A DNA stretch of 8,478 nucleotides, taken from a bacterium (lineage in GTDB: Bacteria > BMS3Abin14). The position numbers and the translations under genes are program-made. The stretch covers positions 1 through 8,478 of the forward strand of contig JARGFV010000104.1 of the NCBI GenBank assembly GCA_029210545.1, written 5' to 3'. Under the pieces are notes generated by a model. That model ran no database searches and had not been told where the DNA came from. It saw nothing but the letters and a program-made list of their open reading frames with translations. Within the stretch, counting starts at the first letter, position 1. Each line of letters opens with the position of its first letter. This document shows positions 1 through 5,718 of this stretch, one piece after another.

Positions 1-80
1 GTCGCAAAAAGTCCAGGCGGGACTTTTCCTGGCTCCTTAATGTTCTGGGGAAAGGGAAAAGCGTCGTTTTCCCTTTCCTT
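1..80 (+). repeat. Composite hairpin repeat, copy A
   Basis: Two inverted repeats lie side by side. The first is AAAAGTCC (7-14) pairing with GGACTTTT (20-27) across a 5-nt loop. The second is a perfect 12-bp stem, GGAAAGGGAAAA (49-60) with TTTTCCCTTTCC (67-78), around a 6-nt loop. The 13-mer TCGCAAAAAGTCC at 2-14 recurs at 8412-8424 and, reverse-complemented, at 1430-1442. The whole element is matched in opposite orientation by 1363-1443. It looks like a REP/BIME-like non-coding element. It could also act as a bidirectional terminator for an upstream gene outside the window, but that cannot be seen here. Confidence 0.8.
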
Positions 81-167
81 ACAATTTAAAAACATTGATC
101 GCTGTGTGGAGAGGGGGTGTCGAATTTTCTGAACTGATCGCATAGGAGAATCCGCGAAGGAAAACCA

Positions 168-194
168 ATGAAAAGAACAAGGAGGTCAAAATGA
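168..194 (+). CDS. Possible 8-codon minicistron overlapping the start of the binding-protein gene
   Basis: An ATG at 168 has its own Shine-Dalgarno-like AAGGA (157-161, 6-nt spacing). It reads MKRTRRSK and ends at a TGA (192-194) that overlaps the ATG of the next gene as ATGA. The strong AAGGAGGT of the downstream gene (179-186) lies inside this reading frame. Translation of the short frame could therefore couple to, or occlude, initiation at 191. The minicistron also resembles the first codons of the downstream gene (ATGAAAAGAACA against ATGAGAAGGACA), so it may be a small duplication with no function. Evidence is sequence geometry only. Confidence 0.25.
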   Translation: MKRTRRSK

Positions 195-1180
195 GAAGGA
201 CAACAATGTTTATCGTTGCCCTGGCAGCTGTTGCCCTGGCGGTTACAGGCATCACCCCGGTGACGGCTGTCGCTGCCACCAAGTACCTGACCATCGGCAC
301 GGGCGGAGTCACGGGCGTTTATTATCCCACGGGCGGCGCCATTGCCAGGATCGTCAACAAGAAGAAGAAAGAGTACGGAATGCGCCTCACGGTGGAATCC
401 ACCGGCGGGTCGGTTTTCAACATCAACGCCATTATGGAAGGCGACCTGGAGTTCGGTGTTGTCCAGTCGGACCGCCAGTACCAGGCCTTTAACGGCAGCC
501 CCAACTCTGAGTGGGACGGCAACCCCCAGAAGAACCTGCGGGCCCTGTTTGCCATCCATCCCGAGAGCATCACACTTGTGGCCGCCGTCGATTCCGGTAT
601 CAACACAGTCATGGACCTCAAGGGCAAGCAGGTCAACATCGGCAACCCCGGGTCCGGACAGAGGCAGAACTCCATCGACGCCCTGACCGCCCTGGGCATC
701 GATTACGAAAAGGACATCCAGGCAGAAAGCCTCAAGGCTGCCGAGGCCCCGGGCATGCTCCAGGACGGCCGCCTCGATGCCTTCTTCTACACCGTGGGCC
801 ATCCCTCCGGCGCCTTCAAGGAGGCCACCAGCGGGACGAGGAAGGTAAGGTTCGTCCCCATCGAGCTGCCCGCTTCCTTCTATGAGAAGTTCCCCTACTA
901 CGCTCCAAGCGTCGTTCCGGTCGTCGGCAACTACCCGGGCGCCGCGAACGATGCCGACGTTCCGAGCTTCGGAGTCAAGGCGACCTTCGTGACCTCCAGC
1001 AAGGTCAAGGAGAAGTACGTTTACGGACTGGTCAAGGAGATCTTCGAGAACTTCGACGAGTTCAAGAAGCTGCACCCCGCCTATGCGGTTTTGACCAAGG
1101 AGAACATGCTCCAGGGTCTTTCGGCTCCACTGCACAAGGGTGCCGAGAAGTACTTCAGGGAAGTGGGCATGATGAAGTAG
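191..1180 (+). CDS. TAXI-family TRAP transporter solute-binding protein
   Basis: This 329-residue secreted protein is the substrate-capturing subunit of a tripartite ATP-independent periplasmic (TRAP) transporter of the TAXI class. Residues 1-28 are a signal peptide: RR near the N-terminus, a hydrophobic core at about 7-20, and an Ala-Val-Ala cleavage site before Ala29. The mature chain opens with the family signature YLTIGTGG (32-39) followed by GVYYPTGGAIARIVN, and continues with ESTGGSVFNI and GDLEFGVVQSD. Length is normal for the family. The start at 191 is fixed by a strong AAGGAGGT at 179-186. The fused permease it should deliver to begins 297 nt downstream, after a strong hairpin, which fits higher expression of the binding protein than of the permease. 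The substrate cannot be read from the sequence. A characterised Thermus TAXI protein binds glutamate, and an amino acid or dicarboxylate ligand would suit the genes downstream. Confidence 0.93.
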   Translation: MRRTTMFIVALAAVALAVTGITPVTAVAATKYLTIGTGGVTGVYYPTGGAIARIVNKKKKEYGMRLTVESTGGSVFNINAIMEGDLEFGVVQSDRQYQAFNGSPNSEWDGNPQKNLRALFAIHPESITLVAAVDSGINTVMDLKGKQVNIGNPGSGQRQNSIDALTALGIDYEKDIQAESLKAAEAPGMLQDGRLDAFFYTVGHPSGAFKEATSGTRKVRFVPIELPASFYEKFPYYAPSVVPVVGNYPGAANDADVPSFGVKATFVTSSKVKEKYVYGLVKEIFENFDEFKKLHPAYAVLTKENMLQGLSAPLHKGAEKYFREVGMMK

Positions 1181-1203
1181 CAGCATCGCTTCTGTTCCAT
1201 GGT

Positions 1204-1240
1204 GTTCCTGCCGCGCCCATGGCGCGGCAGGAACCTTTCC
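1204..1240 (+). terminator. Strong GC hairpin after the binding-protein gene (terminator or mRNA stabiliser)
   Basis: GTTCCTGCCGCGCC (1204-1217) pairs perfectly with 1221-1234 over 14 bp around a 3-nt CAT loop, 23 nt after the stop codon. It is followed only by CTTTCC, not by a real T-run. A full intrinsic terminator is therefore doubtful; partial termination or 3'-end protection of the binding-protein message is more likely. Such hairpins between a binding-protein gene and its membrane component are a known way to set unequal subunit levels. Confidence 0.65.
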
Positions 1241-1284
1241 CGATCAACCGGAGATGAGTGCGGCGGCCGGATCGATGAGCAGCA

Positions 1285-1352
1285 GCGCCCGGGAAGGGCG
1301 CCCGGATCAGTGACCGGCCGCGCCTGGGAGAGGCGCCCGGATCGATGACCGG
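1285..1352 (+). repeat. Two tandem GC hairpin units
   Basis: Unit 1 is GCGCCC (1285-1290), loop GGGAA, GGGCGC (1296-1301). Unit 2 is GCGCCT (1320-1325), loop GGGAG, AGGCGC (1331-1336). Each is followed by CCGGATCRRTGACCGG, a second small inverted repeat with CCGG at both ends. The sixth stem pair differs between the units but stays paired (C-G against T-A). A degenerate partial unit, CCGGATCGATGAGC, precedes them at about 1267-1280. The same unit recurs singly at 3635-3651 and 8431-8448. Together with 1181-1284 and the inverted repeat at 1363-1443, this fills the 297-nt gap between the two transporter genes; I see no gene in it. Confidence 0.8.
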
Positions 1353-1362
1353 CAAATATGTC

Positions 1363-1443
1363 GAGGGAAGGAAAAACCCCGCTTTTTCCTTTCCCCAGGA
1401 TATTTACGGGTCACGAAAAGTCCCGGATTGGACTTTTTGCGAC
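1363..1443 (-). repeat. Composite hairpin repeat, copy B (inverted relative to copy A)
   Basis: Read on the minus strand, this matches 1-80 block by block: the same first 14 bases, then GGACTTTTC, a divergent middle, then CTGGGGAAAGG and a purine/pyrimidine stem. On the plus strand the stems are 1365-1376 with 1383-1395 (one bulge) and AAAAGTCC (1416-1423) with GGACTTTT (1430-1437). Copies A and B thus face each other across the binding-protein gene. The end of the repeat lies 34 nt before the permease start codon. Confidence 0.8.
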
Positions 1444-1477
1444 ACTGTCAACAATAGTCAAGCCAGGGAGATTTCAT

Positions 1478-3610
1478 ATGTCCATGGATGACCAGCGTGA
1501 CGATCAGGTAGCCGAGGGACTGGAGGACCAGACGAAGGGGCCTGTCCCTTTTGAGGACGAAGAGTACGAGGCCGGGGTCGAGGAAGCAAAGAGACTGGCC
1601 GAGGAGGAGGAAGCCGGGTACCGCCACCTGGCAGGGTGGGATCGGCATATTATCCCGACCATCGCCGTGATCTGGTGTCTTTTCCAGCTATCCATCGCCA
1701 GCTGGCTTCTCATCGACACCGTCATCATCAGGGCGATCCACCTGGGTTTCGCCATGCTCATCGCCTTCATGAGCTACCCGGCGCTGAAAAAACCGAGAAA
1801 GGGGTTCTGGTCGTTCCTGTCCGCCCGGACCCGGATCCCAATATTTGACTACGCCCTGGCCATCCTGGGCTGTTTTACAGCCCTGTATATCTGGCTCGAC
1901 TATACCGGGATGGCAGGACGGCAGGGCGCGCCGCTGACCCGGGACCTGGTCATCGGGATGGCCCTCGTCCTCATTCTCCTGGAGGCGTCAAGGAGGGTCA
2001 TCGGCCCGGGCCTTACCGTCATCGCCTCGGGCTTCACTCTTTATGTCTTCTTCGCGGAACAGATGCCGGAGTTCATGGCTTTTAAAAGCGCCTCCCTCGG
2101 CAAGTACGTGGGAAAGATGACCATGCAGACGGAGGGGATCTACGGCATTCCCCTGGACGTTTCGGCCACCATCGTCTTCCTTTTCGTCCTTTTCGGGACC
2201 ATGCTGGAAAAGGCGGGAGGAGGACGGTTTTTTATCAATATCGCGCTGAGCCTGCTGGGGAGGTTCAAGGGAGGTCCGGCGAAAGCGGCTGTTGTGGGTT
2301 CGGGACTTACCGGCCTGGTGTCGGGATCTTCCATCGCCAACATCGTCACCACCGGGACCTTTACGATCCCCCTCATGAAGAAGATCGGGTACACGCCCGT
2401 CAAGGCGGCCGCCATCGAGGTGGCGGCGAGCACCGACGGACAGATCGCCCCGCCCATCATGGGGGCCGCGGCGTTCATCATCGCCGAGTACCTGAACGTG
2501 CCTTACCTCGCGGTTATCAAGGCCGCCGCCATACCGGCCTTCGTCTCCTACGCCTCCCTCTTTTTCATCGTCCACGTGGAGGCCTCCAAGGCCGGACTGA
2601 GGGGACTGACAAAAGAGGAGACGCCCAATTTCTTCACGACGCTCCTGGGCGGGCTTCACTACCTCTTCCCCATCGGGGTGCTGGTCTACGAACTGGTGGT
2701 CCCGAGGCATTCGCCGGAACTGGCCGCTTTCAGGGCCATCGTGGCCATGTTCTTCGTCATGCTCTTCCAGGAGCCTATCAAGAGGCACCTGCGCAAGGAG
2801 CCTGTCGTGCCGGCCTTCGTGGAAAGCGTCAAGGGCATTGTCATGTCCATGGCGGCCGGGGGACGGAACATGGTGACGGTGGCCATCGCAACGGCCGCCG
2901 CCGGGATCATCGTGGGAGTGGTGACCATGGGTATCGGGGGGATCATCACCGAGGTGGTGGAGGTCCTCTCCATGGGGAACATCTTCCTCCTGGTGATCAT
3001 CACGGCCTTCGCCAGCCTCATCCTCGGGATGGGCCTGCCCACGACGGCAACCTACATCGTCATGGCGGCCCTCACGGCGCCCATCATCGTGAATGTCGGG
3101 GCCGCAAACGGGTTTATCGTGCCCCTCATGGCGGCCCACCTGTTCTGCTTCTACTTCGGGATACTGGCCGACGACACTCCGCCGGTGGGCCTTGCCGCCT
3201 ACGCGGCGGCGGCCATCGCCAAATCACCCCCCATTGCCACCGGCATCCAGGGGTTCCTTTACGATATCCGGACGGCTCTCATCGCCATCATGTTCATCTT
3301 CAACCACGACCTGATCCTCGACGGCATCAACAGCTGGAGCATCGCCATCCTCATCTTCGTCATGGCATGCATCGGGAACTTCGCCTTCGCCGCGGCGACC
3401 CAGGGCTGGTTCACCCACAAGAACGCCTGGTACGAGCTGCCTGTCCTGCTTTCCATCCCCTTAATCATGATGCAGCCCCAGGTGGTGGCGAAGTGGCTCC
3501 ACATGAGCCACAGGTTCATGGTCTGGCCCATCGGCCTGGCGCTCTTCGCGGGTGTCTACCTCAACCAGGTCAGGCGCAGGAGGGCGGATACAAAACTTGC
3601 TGCTGCATAA
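1478..3610 (+). CDS. Fused TRAP transporter permease (4TM/12TM, DctQM fusion, TAXI type)
   Basis: This 710-residue inner-membrane protein combines the small (DctQ-like) and large (DctM-like) TRAP subunits, as is usual for TAXI systems. It should use an ion gradient to move the solute delivered by the protein encoded at 191-1180. Residues 1-55 are a very acidic, probably cytoplasmic tail; membrane segments start near residue 58. Elevator-domain signatures include GSGLTGLVSGSSIANIVTTG (274-293), the STDGQIAPPIMGAAAF stretch near 318-333, GMGLPTTATYI (517-527) and ADDTPPVGLAAYAAAA (564-579). The start chosen is the ATG at 1478, preceded by AGGGAG at 1465-1470 with 7-nt spacing. The frame is open back to an ATG at 1358, but that 40-residue extension lies in repeat sequence and has no ribosome-binding site. 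The protein ends with a basic RRRR tail (699-702). Confidence 0.93.
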   Translation: MSMDDQRDDQVAEGLEDQTKGPVPFEDEEYEAGVEEAKRLAEEEEAGYRHLAGWDRHIIPTIAVIWCLFQLSIASWLLIDTVIIRAIHLGFAMLIAFMSYPALKKPRKGFWSFLSARTRIPIFDYALAILGCFTALYIWLDYTGMAGRQGAPLTRDLVIGMALVLILLEASRRVIGPGLTVIASGFTLYVFFAEQMPEFMAFKSASLGKYVGKMTMQTEGIYGIPLDVSATIVFLFVLFGTMLEKAGGGRFFINIALSLLGRFKGGPAKAAVVGSGLTGLVSGSSIANIVTTGTFTIPLMKKIGYTPVKAAAIEVAASTDGQIAPPIMGAAAFIIAEYLNVPYLAVIKAAAIPAFVSYASLFFIVHVEASKAGLRGLTKEETPNFFTTLLGGLHYLFPIGVLVYELVVPRHSPELAAFRAIVAMFFVMLFQEPIKRHLRKEPVVPAFVESVKGIVMSMAAGGRNMVTVAIATAAAGIIVGVVTMGIGGIITEVVEVLSMGNIFLLVIITAFASLILGMGLPTTATYIVMAALTAPIIVNVGAANGFIVPLMAAHLFCFYFGILADDTPPVGLAAYAAAAIAKSPPIATGIQGFLYDIRTALIAIMFIFNHDLILDGINSWSIAILIFVMACIGNFAFAAATQGWFTHKNAWYELPVLLSIPLIMMQPQVVAKWLHMSHRFMVWPIGLALFAGVYLNQVRRRRADTKLAAA

Positions 3611-3634
3611 AGAAGCTGTCAGCTAACAGCAACC

Positions 3635-3737
3635 GCGCCTTGGAGGGGCGCCCGGATAAATGGATACCCATTTATCCGTGAGGAAAAGGGAAAACCACGC
3701 TTTTCCCTTTCCGTTGAGCGTAAGTCCCCCACGGACT
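3635..3737 (+). repeat. Composite hairpin repeat, copy C
   Basis: Four inverted repeats fill the gap between permease and Usp genes: GCGCCT/GGGCGC (3635-3640 with 3646-3651, one G-T pair); GGATAAATGG/CCATTTATCC (3654-3663 with 3668-3677, 4-nt loop); GGAAAAGGGAAAA/TTTTCCCTTTCC (3682-3694 with 3701-3712, one bulge); and AGTCC/GGACT (3723-3727 with 3733-3737, 5-nt loop). The order (GC unit, CCGGAT linker, purine/pyrimidine stem, AGTCC stem) equals that of 1320-1443. No T-run follows the stems closely enough to call a clear terminator, although the 3682-3712 stem carries T residues in its 3' arm. This region separates the transporter genes from the enzyme genes. Confidence 0.78.
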
Positions 3738-3771
3738 CAAGCGATTAACAGTAGGAAAGGAAGGTAGGTCC

Positions 3772-4263
3772 ATGCCCGATGGAGTAAAGAACATCCTCTG
3801 CTGCGTCGCCATGGCTCCCAGTTCCGGGAGGGTGCTCCTGCGGGCTCTCCAGGAGGCCGAGGCCCACGATGCCAGGGTCCAGGTTCTGCACGTCATCCCC
3901 AGCTTCGACGCTGCCATGACCACTCCCATCGTCGCTTTCATAGGCGAGGACAAGTTCCGCAAGCTCGTGGAAGAACACAAGGATGAGGCCACCTCGGCTA
4001 TCAAGGCCCAGATCATCTCGTTGAAGGAAAAGATCATGTCCGAACACCTGGAGGGTTCGGTGGACCGGATCGCCCACATCCACGTTTACGAAGGCGACCC
4101 GGAGCTGGAGATCCTGAACATGACAGACAGGCTCCAGGCCGACATGGTCGTCCTGGGGACCCACACCAAGGGGATCACCCATCACACTTTTATGGGAAGC
4201 GTTGCCAAAAAGGTGATCAGGCGGATCAAGGTGCCTGTTCTCCTGGTACCGCCGGTCAAGTAG
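3772..4263 (+). CDS. Universal stress protein (UspA family), possible transporter regulator
   Basis: This 163-residue single-domain cytoplasmic protein has the Usp fold order: strand NILCCVAMA (7-15), helix, strand VQVLHVIPSF (36-45), a long charged helix (60-90), VYEGDPELEILNMTDRLQADMVVLGTHTKG, and the C-terminal GSVAKKVIRRIKVPVLLVP. ATP-binding Usps normally carry an Asp near the end of the first strand and a G-x2-G-x9-G-S loop. Here the Asp position reads Ala-Met-Ala, and the loop is G129-THT-K-G134 to G142-S143, lacking the second Gly in register, so nucleotide binding may be altered or lost. The ATG at 3772 has AAGGAAGG at 3757-3764. Usp genes next to TRAP transporters are known; TeaD regulates the ectoine transporter TeaABC. 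It is also the first gene of a tight four-gene run. Confidence 0.9.
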   Translation: MPDGVKNILCCVAMAPSSGRVLLRALQEAEAHDARVQVLHVIPSFDAAMTTPIVAFIGEDKFRKLVEEHKDEATSAIKAQIISLKEKIMSEHLEGSVDRIAHIHVYEGDPELEILNMTDRLQADMVVLGTHTKGITHHTFMGSVAKKVIRRIKVPVLLVPPVK

Positions 4264-4264
4264 G

Positions 4265-5668
4265 ATGGACACGCCAAAATTCCATCAATACAGGGGGGGT
4301 GAGCCCGTACAAGCGCCTCGCAGGGACGCTGTGGATATAACAGGCGGCCGGACGTGGTTCCTGTATGTCGGGGAGGTCAAGGCGGCGGGTCTGAACCGTT
4401 TTCTCACAGACCCCATCTCACGACGGTACGGCAAACCGGCCGAATGCGTCCACGTTGTCCCCGACGTGCTTTCCCTGTACCCCGAAGGCCATTTTGTCGT
4501 CATCAACCCCGCAGCGGTCCTGGCGGGTTCCGAGGCGGGGAAGAGATGCTGCGTGCGTCCGCCGGGCTCTGAATTCGCCGCCATGGTAAGCGCTGACCCG
4601 GGGGTCAGGGAGATGGTCGACCGTATCCTGGGTGTTCAGGACAGACTTCTCGTCAACGTCTTCGAGACCTCCTCCCTCCTCGATCTCGGGAAAGACAGGC
4701 CGATAACGGTCATCGGGCCCGAGGCGGACCTGGCGCACACCCTCAACAACAAGCTTCTCCAGTACCGGCTGGCGGGGGAACTGGATATCCCTGTCCCGGC
4801 CGGCGGGACGTTCGACACCCTGGCAGGGGCCCTCGGTTTTGCCGGGGAGATCTTTGCCGGCGGCGGGCGCGTCTTTATTTCGGCCGCCTACAGCGCCGGG
4901 GGGTCCAACTCCATCATCGCCGATTCCGGCGCCATGATCGAGGAACGGTTCGCGGGCCAGACGGGCGGCCTGGTGGTCACCGAATTCATGGAACACCAAC
5001 ATGACCCGACAGTGCTGGGGATCGTGGCCAACGAGAAAGAGGTCTACATCGCTTCCGTTGCCGACCAGGATGTAGAGGGAACCCGGTTCACAGGCTCCAC
5101 TTTCCCGACTTTACTGCCGGACGGGATGGTCGCCAGGCTCAAGGAATACACGAGGACCGTCGGCCGGGCCATGGGACGAAAAGGATACCGGGGCGCCTTC
5201 GGGTGCGACTTTATCGTCACCCTTGACCAGGAGGTCCTTTTTATCGAGATTAACGCCCGGAAGCAGGGTACGACCCTCGAGACGGCGCTGACCATGCTCG
5301 CCGCCTTGCCCGGACACCCGACCTACCCCGAACTGGAACTTTCCGCTGTGCTGGACGGGAGTTTTCCGGAAGGGCCGGCGGAGATGAGTTCCACGAACGC
5401 TCCCCTGGCATGGGCGACATATAATTACAAGGCTGACAGGGAGGTCATCGTCAGCGGGTGCCTCACGCCGGCCATGGATGAGGAGGCCCTCTTTGAGCAG
5501 GCCCGGACCGGGACAGGGGGCTACGTCATCCTCGATCACGTCGGTCCCGACACCCATGCGAGTAAGGGAGTGTTCATCGCCCGGATCGTGGCCGCGGGGC
5601 CGAACAGGGAAACAGTGAGAGAATCTCTCGAAAAGGGGGTCCGGGAGGTCCACCGGACCGTTTTGTGA
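4265..5668 (+). CDS. ATP-grasp carboxylate-amine ligase, uncharacterised
   Basis: This 467-residue protein has an ATP-grasp fold in its middle and should activate a carboxylate as acyl phosphate for attack by an amine. Seen here: the entry motif NNKLLQYRLAGELDIPVP (161-178), a hinge strand VVTEFMEH (237-244), GAFGCDFIV (310-318), and the Mg-binding FIEINARKQGTT (326-337, with Glu328 and Asn330). Residues 1-155 are a pre-grasp part with no motif I recognise. Residues 380-467 form a C-terminal domain (WATYNYKAD, GGYVILDHVGPDTHASKGVFIARIVAAG) of unknown role. The ATG at 4265 follows the Usp stop by one base and has little ribosome-binding site; a GTG at 4331 behind AGGGA (4322-4326) is an alternative, so the first 22 residues are uncertain. 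I cannot name the substrate. Position between Usp and an aminomutase suggests it conjugates an unusual amino acid. It is not recognisably a biotin carboxylase, D-Ala-D-Ala ligase or PurK. Confidence 0.82.
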   Translation: MDTPKFHQYRGGEPVQAPRRDAVDITGGRTWFLYVGEVKAAGLNRFLTDPISRRYGKPAECVHVVPDVLSLYPEGHFVVINPAAVLAGSEAGKRCCVRPPGSEFAAMVSADPGVREMVDRILGVQDRLLVNVFETSSLLDLGKDRPITVIGPEADLAHTLNNKLLQYRLAGELDIPVPAGGTFDTLAGALGFAGEIFAGGGRVFISAAYSAGGSNSIIADSGAMIEERFAGQTGGLVVTEFMEHQHDPTVLGIVANEKEVYIASVADQDVEGTRFTGSTFPTLLPDGMVARLKEYTRTVGRAMGRKGYRGAFGCDFIVTLDQEVLFIEINARKQGTTLETALTMLAALPGHPTYPELELSAVLDGSFPEGPAEMSSTNAPLAWATYNYKADREVIVSGCLTPAMDEEALFEQARTGTGGYVILDHVGPDTHASKGVFIARIVAAGPNRETVRESLEKGVREVHRTVL

Positions 5669-5707
5669 CCGCCGCCAGGGATACGGGGGCCGGGTCTCGC
5701 GAGGAAC

Positions 5708-5713
5708 AAGGAG
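5708..5713 (+). promoter_or_regulatory. Ribosome-binding site that fixes the aminomutase start
   Basis: AAGGAG lies 5 nt before the ATG at 5719. The frame is open upstream to a GTG at 5665 that overlaps the previous stop as GTGA, but that codon has no comparable Shine-Dalgarno sequence. The 18 residues between them are of low complexity and do not resemble the family. Confidence 0.7.
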
Positions 5714-5718
5714 AAGAT

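Noticed and set aside
95-130. Sigma-70 promoter before the binding-protein gene
   Set aside because: TTGATC (95-100) resembles a -35 box, but no acceptable -10 box lies 16-18 nt downstream.
86-1186. Minus-strand open frame (366 codons) opposite the binding-protein gene
   Set aside because: It is a shadow of a gene with a clear signal peptide and family signature and has no motif of its own.
1358-1477. Upstream ATG extending the permease by 40 residues
   Set aside because: The extension is encoded by repeat copy B and lacks a ribosome-binding site; ATG 1478 has AGGGAG 7 nt upstream.
1988-3139. Long minus-strand open frame (383 codons) opposite the permease
   Set aside because: Its product is rich in His, Gly, Asp and Arg, typical of an antisense shadow of a GC-rich membrane protein gene, and it matches no family I know.
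3654-3712. Intrinsic terminator after the permease gene
   Set aside because: The stems are good but the T residues lie in the 3' arm rather than after it, and the same stem occurs in non-terminal positions as part of the repeat.
5665-5718. GTG start overlapping the ATP-grasp stop as the aminomutase start
   Set aside because: It gives an 18-residue tail unlike the family and lacks a good ribosome-binding site, while AAGGAG precedes ATG 5719. It is not excluded.
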